Part shown: positions 54,688 to 62,867 of the stretch, piece by piece | How positions within the stretch are numbered: position 1 is the first letter of the stretch | Layout of the letters: every line of letters starts with the position of its first letter | Source of the DNA: JASFHF01 sp050123375 | GTDB taxonomy: Bacteria > Pseudomonadota > Gammaproteobacteria > UBA12402 | DNA: 64,000 nt | Assembly (NCBI GenBank): GCA_050123375.1 | Contig: JASFHF010000002.1 | Span: 1 to 64,000 of the forward strand | Direction of reading: 5' to 3' | Notes under the pieces: model-generated | The model's database searches: none | Seen by the model: only the letters and a program-made list of their open reading frames with translations | Told to the model about the DNA's origin: nothing | Position numbers and translations under genes: made by a program

Positions 54688-55923
54688 ATGGAACTTTTAT
54701 TTAAGAATAATAGCTTTTGCAAGGCAAAATTTAAAATTCATAGCGAAAAAGTTTATATAGACAAATGGCTTTCAACAAAAACTGAGAAATTGAATATCAA
54801 TGATATTAAGAAATCATTAAAACAGGCCAGGAAGTTATTAGAGTTGCGGAAATATGAGAATGCCAGGAAGTTATACATAGAAGTGTTAGATTTTTTTGTT
54901 GTTAAGCAACCAGTTCATAGATATCGCAACAAAAATGATTTTGCTGAAGCGTTTATAAATTTTGCAATGGTGATGCATTGTCTTGGTGAATCCAAGTTTG
55001 CTGAAAATGTGCTTTATGTATTTAGAAAATTTTATTCTAAAGAATTTGATAGTTTAATAGTGATTAATAAGGCTGAATACCATGGTGTTTTGGCGTATAT
55101 TAAATATGTTAAATATGAACAAAGCAGGATATTGCAGCAAAGATTTAACTATTTAAAAAAAGCTTTAGGTGATTTTACTATGGCTTATGAGTTAATTGAT
55201 GAGGAATTAAAATTGATCAAATCCGATTTGATTGATGAACACATCAAAAAGCTTGCTAAATTTGCTCATGGGCAAGGCACCGCATACTATTTTCTTGGTG
55301 ATTGTTGTTTAGAGCAAAAAGATGATAAGGCGGCAGAAAAAAATTATAAGCAATCTGTAAGTAAATTTTTTTTAGCGTTATTATTAAGAACTTTGATTTA
55401 TGGAGATAATGATGTTAACGTGGCTAGAAGCCACCATAAATTAGCTACAGCTTTCATAAAATTAAGTAAACTTAAACTCGCTGGATACCATTTTAAAGAA
55501 GCACTTAAAATTCAGCGTAAATTACTTAATAAAGACCATCCCAATAGATGTGAAACAGAGCTTGCCTATAAAAGATTTATGCAATGTAAAGATAAAAAGG
55601 GGAATCAATATAAAGCGACTACTTATGCTGGATTTTACGGTAGTAGAAGAAAAATGTATGATAATGGGAATATCAATTGTAGCGAATTTAATAAAATATT
55701 GGGTGAGTATCGCAAAAAAGGAATGTTTAAAAAACTTATCGGGTTGTTCAAAAATACTCGTAGTAATGAGACAAAGAAAACTATTATAAAATGTATAATT
55801 GCACCGAATGATAAAGATAGAACAAAGGTCATAAATACTTATATGCTTGAGGACAAGAATAATGGCAGAAGATTTAATGAGGTTTTGAAAAAGGAATTAC
55901 CAGGATTGAGATGGTTGAAATAA
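54688..55923 (+). CDS. TPR-like repeat protein
   Basis: 411 residues from the ATG at 54688; a TTG at 54667 is an alternative. Helical repeats of TPR type are visible: ARKLLELRKYENARKLYIEVL (starting near residue 44), HGQGTAYYFLGDCCLEQKDDKAAEKNYKQ split near 205-230, and VARSHHKLATAFIKLSKLKLAGYHFKEALKIQ split near 250-280. Such repeats mediate protein contacts. It is probably co-transcribed with the coiled-coil gene and is a possible effector or chaperone. Confidence 0.65.
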   Translation: MELLFKNNSFCKAKFKIHSEKVYIDKWLSTKTEKLNINDIKKSLKQARKLLELRKYENARKLYIEVLDFFVVKQPVHRYRNKNDFAEAFINFAMVMHCLGESKFAENVLYVFRKFYSKEFDSLIVINKAEYHGVLAYIKYVKYEQSRILQQRFNYLKKALGDFTMAYELIDEELKLIKSDLIDEHIKKLAKFAHGQGTAYYFLGDCCLEQKDDKAAEKNYKQSVSKFFLALLLRTLIYGDNDVNVARSHHKLATAFIKLSKLKLAGYHFKEALKIQRKLLNKDHPNRCETELAYKRFMQCKDKKGNQYKATTYAGFYGSRRKMYDNGNINCSEFNKILGEYRKKGMFKKLIGLFKNTRSNETKKTIIKCIIAPNDKDRTKVINTYMLEDKNNGRRFNEVLKKELPGLRWLK

Positions 55924-56724
55924 TCAATCAAAAATATCCGATGTAATTAATTTGACGTGTTTTAAAAAATTAATTTTTTTACGAGCATTTTCCAGATGGA
56001 CTTCAATCGTTCGGTTAGAAATACCTATTAATTTGCCGATTTCTTTGGCTGAAAGACCGTTGATTTTGTAATATACACATTCCATTTCTCTGGATGTCAG
56101 ATAAGATAAGTCGGAATCGAAATAATATTTTGATATTTTAGTTTCTTTGATAAATGTATCTTTGTTAACCGAATGTTTATTTGTTGGTAATTGTTTATTT
56201 GCTGGTATTTTAATAGCGTCCAAAGAAATTTCTCGTAATAAATCAGCAGTTTCTTGTTTGAAATAAAAGCAAAATCGTTGCAGCAATCCTGTATCGACAT
56301 CATAAATTTTTGCATCCGGTGCGGCTATATCATAGCATTCATAAAAATCGTCAAATTCATAAATGAACGCATATCCTTCATTAATAGATAAATTACGTAA
56401 AAACTTGTATATTTCAAATTCTGGTTTAGTATCCATGTTGTTTTTTTCTATTTGCCAAGCTACTAGTTTTTTATTGACTTTTGAATTGTCTCCGTCCAAC
56501 CAAGCGTACTTATACCAGCCATCACCATAAAATAAATCAAGTACTTCGGGGTTGGTACATAACATAATCCGACGACCATCTTTGTGGATTCTAAGCAATC
56601 TGAAATAATTAGCATGAAAATGCTTGAATAAAGGTTTGCAAACGTTGATGACTTTGTTGGTAACGCTTTTAAAGCTTGATATATCAAACAACCTACACCT
56701 CAATCTCGAACTAATATTTACCAA
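55924..56724 (-). CDS. LuxR-family transcriptional regulator
   Basis: About 266 residues. Residues about 205-250 are a LuxR-type HTH (LTSREMECVYYKINGLSAKEIGKLIGISNRTIEVHLENARKK split over the segment). The N-terminal 180 residues do not show the canonical acyl-homoserine-lactone pocket clearly and may sense another cue. No ATG start exists; TTG at 56724 or 56691 is likely. The stop is 1 base from the convergent TPR gene's stop. Two palindromes lie upstream. Confidence 0.8.
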   Translation of the reverse strand: MVNISSRLRCRLFDISSFKSVTNKVINVCKPLFKHFHANYFRLLRIHKDGRRIMLCTNPEVLDLFYGDGWYKYAWLDGDNSKVNKKLVAWQIEKNNMDTKPEFEIYKFLRNLSINEGYAFIYEFDDFYECYDIAAPDAKIYDVDTGLLQRFCFYFKQETADLLREISLDAIKIPANKQLPTNKHSVNKDTFIKETKISKYYFDSDLSYLTSREMECVYYKINGLSAKEIGKLIGISNRTIEVHLENARKKINFLKHVKLITSDIFD

Positions 56725-56739
56725 AAGTTCCAGAATTAA

Positions 56740-56791
56740 CCAAATATTCTATACGTAAAATATTTGGGTGTCTATAAGTAATTTTACTTAT
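56740..56791. promoter_or_regulatory. Two palindromes upstream of the LuxR-type gene
   Basis: CCAAATATT-N10-AATATTTGG (56740-56767) is a perfect inverted repeat, and ATAAGTAA-TT-TTACTTAT (56774-56791) is a second, 18-bp palindrome resembling a lux-type box. Both lie in the 130-bp gap between two minus-strand genes. Confidence 0.6.
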
Positions 56792-56855
56792 ATGCATACG
56801 TAAGAGGAGATTAGCTAGAAATAAATCAACTATTTATCGGGAAATTAAAATTTTC

Positions 56856-57635
56856 TCATTTTGTAAGCGAAGGATTTTTTGTGTCAGTTTTGTTCTGAAT
56901 AGTTGAAATCTGTGCTAAGCATGCTTCAAGCTTGTTATTTGGAATGGTGAATTTAAAATACCAGTGATTGCGTTTACCATCATATTTGCCACCGTCATTC
57001 CAGGTTAAAAATTTAATTTCAGTAAGAGTATTTTTGATCGTAGGTATATAGTTTTTATAGTCATTGTGGTAAGCCACAGTGAAAACCGATTGTTGATCTT
57101 CTATTTTTAGGTGCATTATTGGTTTTTTTATTTTTTTATTTAATATGTTTTTTAAGATTCGATTTATTTGTGTCGCAAAATTTTTATATTTTTGTAAATT
57201 ATCATTTTTGGGTTCTTTTTTAGTGGCAAAAAGATTGTTTTTGTTGTTATGTTTGTAGGTTTTGTTTAATAAAGGTGTGGGTTTTTTCTTTTGAGGGGAT
57301 TTTTGCTTATTTCTTTTTTTTGTTTTTTTAATGGGTTTTGGCTTTGAAGGTGATAGCTTATTATTTTTGATGCGAGGTTTTTTATATTTGCGCTTATTTT
57401 TGCGGAAATATATACATCCGCATCCGCATAATATGGTTGATATAGCTATTATAGTATTGCGCCAGAAAGAATCATTTTGTTTTTTAACCTCTAGTAATTT
57501 TTTATATTCTTCGTTAACATTCAAATATACTTTCTTTAGATGTGGTTTTAGTTCATTGGATTTTTTTATGCTTTCTATAAATTCTGTATATTTGGCTACT
57601 AATTTATATACCTGGTTGGAGTCATGACCCTGCAA
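56856..57635 (-). CDS. Membrane-anchored Lys-rich protein
   Basis: 259 residues from a probable TTG start; there is no ATG for most of the length. One membrane segment lies at about 60-77 (NTIIAISTILCGCGCIYF), followed by a very basic proline- and lysine-rich linker (about 80-140) and a compact C-terminal domain (about 150-245) with FTVAYHNDYKNYIPTI and HWYFKFTIPN. No family recognised. It lies 21 bases after the next upstream gene, so the two form an operon. Confidence 0.6.
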   Translation of the reverse strand: MQGHDSNQVYKLVAKYTEFIESIKKSNELKPHLKKVYLNVNEEYKKLLEVKKQNDSFWRNTIIAISTILCGCGCIYFRKNKRKYKKPRIKNNKLSPSKPKPIKKTKKRNKQKSPQKKKPTPLLNKTYKHNNKNNLFATKKEPKNDNLQKYKNFATQINRILKNILNKKIKKPIMHLKIEDQQSVFTVAYHNDYKNYIPTIKNTLTEIKFLTWNDGGKYDGKRNHWYFKFTIPNNKLEACLAQISTIQNKTDTKNPSLTK

Positions 57636-57656
57636 TTCTAAAAGTAAAATTTCTGT

Positions 57657-58406
57657 TTAGCGATGTTTGGCTTCACAGTTAACTAAAAATTTCAAATCTT
57701 CTTCATTTTGTGTGTTCTGAATTAGTGGCAGTTTAATAATGTCTAAAGCTTTACTTGCACACTCAATGATTTCAGTTAAGCATGTTGTTTCATCCAAATG
57801 ATCAAGGCAATGTTTATCCAGCGATTTTAGAGAGTCTATATAGATGCTTAATAAGTGGGATAACATATACCGTTTTGGTGATATGTAATTGGATTTTGTC
57901 TCCGGGTAGTTTTGCATATATTTATTGAAGTATGTTTCAGCTTGTTTTATTTTGCTTAGCAAATTTTCTGGTGAGTAATTTCGTGATTTTATGATTTCAT
58001 ATATATTGTGAGATGTTGTCAAAAATTGTTTTTTTGTTTTGAATATTTTTCGCAATTGTTTATTGTTTGCGGAGATTGAAATGGAATTTATTGCTTCACG
58101 ATAATTTTTAATGTTCAAATGAGTTGGATGTTGATATGCGTTATATTCCTTTTTGATTTCGTCCTTAAAAAGTTTTTGATCGGTTTCTAATAAATTTGAG
58201 AATTTTCCCAGCGCTTCCTGCTGAGATTTTTTTATAAAAAATCTGTCTTTGTAATCTGGGTAATCTGGGTAATCTAGGTCATTATTATTTGTTTTACGAT
58301 CTTGGTTGTTTGCTCCAATGTGTTTTGCGAAAGAGTAAACAAAATAGAAGAATCCAAAAGTTAGTATTAATTTAATGAGGTAATACGCGGGAGTTTTGTT
58401 GCTCAT
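57657..58406 (-). CDS. Membrane-anchored helical protein of unknown function
   Basis: 249 residues. An N-terminal membrane anchor (about 7-26, AYYLIKLILTFGFFYFVYSF) is followed by a tandem DYPDYPDYKD stretch and an all-helical domain. DYP repeats reflect a short repeated sequence (AATCTGGGT) in the DNA. It is likely periplasmic or surface located. It is first in the two-gene minus-strand operon. No family recognised. Confidence 0.6.
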   Translation of the reverse strand: MSNKTPAYYLIKLILTFGFFYFVYSFAKHIGANNQDRKTNNNDLDYPDYPDYKDRFFIKKSQQEALGKFSNLLETDQKLFKDEIKKEYNAYQHPTHLNIKNYREAINSISISANNKQLRKIFKTKKQFLTTSHNIYEIIKSRNYSPENLLSKIKQAETYFNKYMQNYPETKSNYISPKRYMLSHLLSIYIDSLKSLDKHCLDHLDETTCLTEIIECASKALDIIKLPLIQNTQNEEDLKFLVNCEAKHR

Positions 58407-58837
58407 AACACACCCATTTGTTATTATTATAATTGATGGTATTCTATCTTATGCAGCAAAAAAGTAATTTTGTTGACCATTTGTGATCAATAATTTAGCT
58501 TTATAAATTTTGCATTTTCTTCAATACGGATATTTTGCAAATAAAATGTAAAAAATGGGTGTCATTTACCATAGGAAATTGTAGTAAGTTCTATCTAATT
58601 TTGTAGCTAATCTACAGTCATGCATATTTATATGAAAGTTTGGAAAGCTTGCGGTTCTGCAAATTATTGGGGCAGAAAGTTAGGGGGATTTGGACATGTT
58701 TTATAATTACTCTAGCCCTTCCGTTTTATTACTTTTACTTTAATTTACTATTATTTACTAAATGATTTGCCACCCCATTGCCACCCCAAAAATTTATCCG
58801 GAATCGGCAGATCTCTATAACCCCTTGATTTTATTAA

Positions 58838-58886
58838 TAGCTACGGGTGGGCTCGAACCACCGACCTCGGCATTATGAGTGCCGAG
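58838..58886 (-). repeat. tRNA-Met(CAT) 3' fragment, attachment site of a third island
   Basis: On the minus strand the anticodon arm (CGGCA-CTCATAA-TGCCG), a variable loop, the T arm (GGTGG-TTCGAGC-CCACC) and acceptor 3' strand CGTAGCT plus A are complete. The sequence before the anticodon arm is not a D arm. The implied acceptor resembles elongator tRNA-Met. The fragment ends about 170 bp before an integrase gene. The gap 58407-59059 holds nothing else recognised. Confidence 0.8.
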
Positions 58887-59059
58887 ATATATTAGCAAGA
58901 AATATTAGACAAAATTAAATAATATTAAAAAACCTCTATTTTTCAAACAATTATACAGATTAGCTTTGCTTTTATTTATTATTGTATTATACTACGTAAT
59001 AGTTATTTTGCCACATTATTGCCACATTGAAGGGTGTTATAAAATAGAGATTAATCAAA

Positions 59060-60286
59060 ATGAAAGCGATATTAACTAATACTTTTGTTTCAAAGCTGGA
59101 ACCTAGTAAGCGGATGTATGATGTTTGGGATGAAAAATTAACAGGTTTTTTAGTTCGTGTATTTGCTAGTGGTGCTAAATCTTATCTTTGTTACTATAGG
59201 CATGAGGGCATTAAAAAAAATGTTACTATTGGTAGTGTGGAGCTATTTACAGTTTCTCAGGCGCGTGAAAAAGCTAGAATTATTTTAGGAAATGTTGCAA
59301 GTGGTATATTTTCAGATGCGGAAAAGAAAACGAAACAGGTTATAACACTAAAGAACTTTATTGAGCAAGAATATGAACCGTGGAGATTGTCTAATAGAAA
59401 AGATGGAAAAGCAGAAATTGATAAAATAAAAACAAAATTTTTTGAACAGTTTGGATGTGTGCCATTAAATAAAATTGCTTTATTGACGGTGGAAAAATGG
59501 CGTTCTAAGAGGTTAAAAAATGGAATTTCAACCTCGACAGTTAATAGAGATATTTCAGCATTAAAAGTAGTGTTTTCAAAGGCCTTAGAATGGGGGTTTA
59601 TAGAACATAACCCTATAGTAAAATTAAAGACTTTAAGAGCAGATGATTCTGGGATCGTGCGATACTTGGAGGTAGAGGAAGAAATACGGTTAAGGCAGGC
59701 ACTGGATGAACGAGAGGCGGGTTTAAGGGCAGCAAGAGAGAGAAGTAATGAGTGGCGCAAGGATCGTGGTTATTCTAAATGGCCAGGGTTTCAAGGAGAT
59801 TATTTGAAGCCGATGGTGCTTCTATCACTTAATACGGGTATACGAAAGGGAGAGTTATTAAACCTAATTTGGGAACACATCAATTTTAAAACCAAAATAT
59901 TAATGTTACCTGGTAGTGCTACAAAAAGCGCTAAAAAAAGATATATACCACTGAATGGTGAGGCTTGTGAAATTTTAAAATATTGGCAGATGGTGTCAGG
60001 TAGGAAGAGAGGGTTGGTTTTTTTTAATCAAGAGGGGAAAAAATTTACTGACATCAAAAAGTCTTGGATATCATTAAGACAAGCTGCGAAAATTAAAAAT
60101 TTTCGATGGCACGATATGCGACACCATTTTGCAAGTAAACTTGTGATGGCGGGGGTTGACTTAAATACTGTTAGAGAGCTTCTTGGGCACGCAGATATAA
60201 AAATGACCTTAAGGTATGCTCATTTAGCTCCCGAACACAAAGCTAGAGCAGTTGCTAAGTTGAAAAATCCGTTAATTGATTATTAA
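59060..60286 (+). CDS. Tyrosine integrase of island 3
   Basis: 408 residues. It has an N-terminal DUF4102-like region (LTNTFVSKLEPSKRMYDVWDE with FASGAKSYLCYYR), a SAM-like domain (about 95-180) and a catalytic domain: Arg in LLSLNTGIRKGELLNL, HDMRHHFASKL, ELLGHADIKMTLRYAHL with the Tyr. It is next to the tRNA-Met fragment and reads away from it. Confidence 0.93.
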   Translation: MKAILTNTFVSKLEPSKRMYDVWDEKLTGFLVRVFASGAKSYLCYYRHEGIKKNVTIGSVELFTVSQAREKARIILGNVASGIFSDAEKKTKQVITLKNFIEQEYEPWRLSNRKDGKAEIDKIKTKFFEQFGCVPLNKIALLTVEKWRSKRLKNGISTSTVNRDISALKVVFSKALEWGFIEHNPIVKLKTLRADDSGIVRYLEVEEEIRLRQALDEREAGLRAARERSNEWRKDRGYSKWPGFQGDYLKPMVLLSLNTGIRKGELLNLIWEHINFKTKILMLPGSATKSAKKRYIPLNGEACEILKYWQMVSGRKRGLVFFNQEGKKFTDIKKSWISLRQAAKIKNFRWHDMRHHFASKLVMAGVDLNTVRELLGHADIKMTLRYAHLAPEHKARAVAKLKNPLIDY

Positions 60287-60313
60287 TATGAAATATTTTG
60301 TTATTCTAATTTT

Positions 60314-60574
60314 CTAAAAACGAGGTTTAAATCGTTCTTTTGAACGATCTTCTTCATAATCGCAGCGATTATTTCGTAACCACTGTTTTAAATCTTCAGG
60401 CAAGTATCTGACGGATTTATGTCCTAATTTGATAAATTTTGGACCTTGAGGTTTTCCTTCTATATGGCCATGTCTTCTATGGTATCGCAGAAATGATACG
60501 CTCATATTTATAAAATCAGCGGCTTCATATTCATTGAGGCATTCTGGGGTTATGTTTGTTATTTTTGGTCTCAT
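60314..60574 (-). CDS. Excisionase/AlpA-like HTH protein
   Basis: 86 residues. LNEYEAADFINMSVSFLRYHRR and GPKFIKLGHKSVRYLPEDLKQWL are the HTH_17 layout. It is convergent with the integrase gene and probably controls excision of island 3. Confidence 0.78.
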   Translation of the reverse strand: MRPKITNITPECLNEYEAADFINMSVSFLRYHRRHGHIEGKPQGPKFIKLGHKSVRYLPEDLKQWLRNNRCDYEEDRSKERFKPRF

Positions 60575-60619
60575 GTTTTATTACCTTTTTTATTTTAATT
60601 TAGTAACCATAATATAGCA

Positions 60620-60645
60620 TTTTGTATACGAAAATGCAAATATTT
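60620..60645 (+). promoter_or_regulatory. Operator-like repeat A of island 3
   Basis: TTTTGTATACGAAAATGCAA followed by ATATTT. It matches sites at 60821-60845 and 62317-62340 (shared TTNTGTATAC/GAACAAAAGTGCAAAT-type core). The gap 60575-60882 holds these sites and no supported gene. Confidence 0.5.
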
Positions 60646-60820
60646 AATGTAAATACCCGCATTTTTGTAAAATTATCAATGTGCCGACACAATTACAAAT
60701 TGTATGATTTGTGCAATTTTTCAACAGAAAAGTGGGGGTTTGATGGAAAAATTTTTAAAACTGTGCTAATATTAAACATAAATGTGGTTATTTTATGTCA
60801 TAATATTTGAAAAATATTTT

Positions 60821-60845
60821 TTCTGTATACAAAAGTGCATATTTT
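60821..60845 (+). promoter_or_regulatory. Operator-like repeat B of island 3
   Basis: TTCTGTATACAAAAGTGCAT followed by ATTTT, about 40 bases upstream of the next plus-strand gene. Confidence 0.5.
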
Positions 60846-60882
60846 ATTGAAATGGTCATTATAGCAAAAATGGAGAGGTATC

Positions 60883-61251
60883 ATGAGCGTGAGGCTTTTT
60901 AAAGAACCTAATGCAAAAGGAAGCTTGGAGGTTGAGATGAAAGTTGATTTTGAGGAATTTGGTACTTTGGATGCACTGAGGTATTTTGTGGAAAATGTTA
61001 ATGTTGAAATTTCAGAAAAAATGAAAGATTTTGCTTTTGAAGTTCTGTTTCAAATTATTCCCTCTCATTTACAGCATGTTGAGGATCACATTGATCAGTT
61101 TTCAGAGAAACAGTCAGTGATCACTACATGTATGGAAGAACTACAGGAGTGTAGGTCTGTATTAATACAATTACAATCAGATTTGACCAATAAGTTAGAT
61201 GCTTTTTCCAATTTAGAGCAAAATACAGCTAAACCAAGTTTTGGGAGTTAG
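60883..61251 (+). CDS. Small island protein of unknown function
   Basis: 122 residues with GGAGAG upstream of the ATG. The C-terminal half (about 60-115) is helical with heptad-like spacing (QHVEDHIDQFSEKQSVITTCMEE). No family recognised. It is divergent from the excisionase gene, with operator-like repeats between. Confidence 0.6.
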   Translation: MSVRLFKEPNAKGSLEVEMKVDFEEFGTLDALRYFVENVNVEISEKMKDFAFEVLFQIIPSHLQHVEDHIDQFSEKQSVITTCMEELQECRSVLIQLQSDLTNKLDAFSNLEQNTAKPSFGS

Positions 61252-61335
61252 ATCTCACATACAAGATTAATTATTTATCACTACAAATAAGATTTCTACA
61301 ATTTCTTTGCCTATGACTTCCATATTAATCAACTT

Positions 61336-62034
61336 TTAGTTGGTTTTCAAAATAAGGCGTTTATAAGAATTAACAACAATTTTGGCTTGTTTTAACTGTT
61401 CTTTTGGTCTAGATTCGTGTTCTATAATGCTTGAATAAATTTGTGATGCTAACTCTGCTTGTTTGTCATAATCAACGTGCAGGTGAGCATCAATGTAAAT
61501 CTGAGCAATTTCTTTCAGTATGGTCTGCATTAGCGCAACATTGATTGAAAATACAACAGATTCTTCTTTTTTTTCAGTGGGAGCAAGAAACGTAATTTCA
61601 TATAGTTTCTTTCTTAAACTTTCAGAAATAATCTCTTTGCCTTGATCTTTTGCGTGTTTTTGTCTTAAAAGCATAAAGGCGATATAGGTCTTTTTATCAG
61701 TTAGTTCTTCTTCGGCCATTTTGATGCCCTCAAGCGGATCGCCTTCACCTGTTTTTAGCCAATGATAGTTTACTTTGCAGATCTGGCTTATTTTTTTTAG
61801 AGCGTTCTCGCTAGGATTTCTGATTCCGACTTCCCATTGGTAATAAAGCGCTCTGTTTACATCGGGGAAGAATTTATTTTTAAAATCTATTATTTTTAGG
61901 AATCCTGCGCTTTCACGGGCAGCTTTAATTCTTACACCCAGGGCATAAGCGTCATCTTGCTTTTTGGCACGCTTAAGGTTCTTGTATACAGGGTGTTTTT
62001 TTGAGAGCTTATTAGGTTTTATTTGTTTGCTCAT
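61336..62034 (-). CDS. XRE-family regulator of island 3
   Basis: 232 residues from the ATG at 62034 (AAAGGAG upstream). Residues about 30-95 are a Cro/CI HTH (GVRIKAARESAGFLKIIDFKNKFFPDVNRALYYQWE split, then NYHWLKTGEGDP), a layout found in phage-type repressors. There is no LexA-type peptidase domain. It is divergent from the genes at the right edge and is the likely reader of the operator-like repeats. Confidence 0.8.
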   Translation of the reverse strand: MSKQIKPNKLSKKHPVYKNLKRAKKQDDAYALGVRIKAARESAGFLKIIDFKNKFFPDVNRALYYQWEVGIRNPSENALKKISQICKVNYHWLKTGEGDPLEGIKMAEEELTDKKTYIAFMLLRQKHAKDQGKEIISESLRKKLYEITFLAPTEKKEESVVFSINVALMQTILKEIAQIYIDAHLHVDYDKQAELASQIYSSIIEHESRPKEQLKQAKIVVNSYKRLILKTN

Positions 62035-62316
62035 CTTGTCATCTCCTTTTAGTACTTTATTAAACATTTTACGTTAATTGGATGTAAACTTCAAATGGTT
62101 GTAAATAAAAATGCAACCGCCTTTTTCTTAGCTTTGCAATATTGTACCCAGGACATATTGCATACAAAATTACAATTAATAGCAAAACTAATGTAGGTTA
62201 ATCACAATAAAATCAAACAGTTATTTATTTTTGCACACAAAAAATGCTTGCAAAGTTGTACGCTTCGTACTAGGCATAAAATATGCACAGATAAGCAAAT
62301 GTGTAAGAGTTAGAAT

Positions 62317-62340
62317 TTTTGTGAACAAAAGTGCAAATAA
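62317..62340 (+). promoter_or_regulatory. Operator-like repeat C of island 3
   Basis: TTTTGTGAACAAAAGTGCAA followed by ATAA, between the regulator gene and the FkbH gene. The gap 62035-62867 also contains the hairpins and small frame listed next. Confidence 0.5.
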
Positions 62341-62411
62341 TGATAAGGCGCAGAAAACATGAAGATATGAGGAAAAATAGCAATGGTGCGTCAAGAAGCA
62401 CATAAAATTCA

Positions 62412-62493
62412 ATCGGTGGGAATCCGATGTTCATAAAGCTTAGCTGGTAATGTAAAACTAAACTTTACACTGAAGGAGGTGACAAATTCAGTG
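62412..62493 (+). other. Hairpin series with a ribosome site in a loop
   Basis: ATCGG/CCGAT (62412-62428), GTAAA/TTTAC (62452-62468) and CACTGAA/TTCAGTG (62468-62493). The last loop displays GGAGGTGAC, followed by GTG and a five-codon frame. This could be a leader RNA of the downstream genes. Confidence 0.35.
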
Positions 62494-62734
62494 AAGCTGA
62501 AGGGATAGATATATTGGGATATTGGGTTGTAAAGAAGTAAATGCGCCATGATGAGCATATACAAAACTGATTAAATTTTAGTCTGATAACTCCTTAGAAC
62601 CACTGTATTTTCATTGACATATTCTTATCTGATATGTTACTTTGCAAAATAATAAAAAAAATTGCGGCAAATTATATATTTGATAAGCAATAATTTCTGC
62701 CGAGACATTAGCCTGCTGGTTACGGAGGTTTTTT

Positions 62735-62824
62735 GTGAATTATTCTCACAATCTTTTGGCTATTTTTTCCATATCTTCTCACGGTTTTAATGGTTTTTTA
62801 TTTCCCAAAAAGTTGTGTTTTTAG
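62735..62824 (+). CDS. Possible 29-residue peptide upstream of the FkbH gene
   Basis: GTG start with GGAGG 6 bases upstream; the product begins MNYSHNLLAIFSISS and ends KKLCF. It is 43 bases from the FkbH start. It could be a leader peptide; coding evidence is limited to the ribosome site. Confidence 0.3.
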   Translation: MNYSHNLLAIFSISSHGFNGFLFPKKLCF

Positions 62825-62867
62825 TTAGGCTTGATGCTGAATTATTGTTAATTGCGGAGAAAGTTAA

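Noticed and set aside
58838..58886. tRNA-Met on the minus strand
   Set aside because: The sequence ends at the anticodon arm, and the bases beyond do not form a D arm.
62221..62412. 63-codon minus-strand frame
   Set aside because: No ribosome site, biased composition, and it overlaps the operator-like site at 62317.
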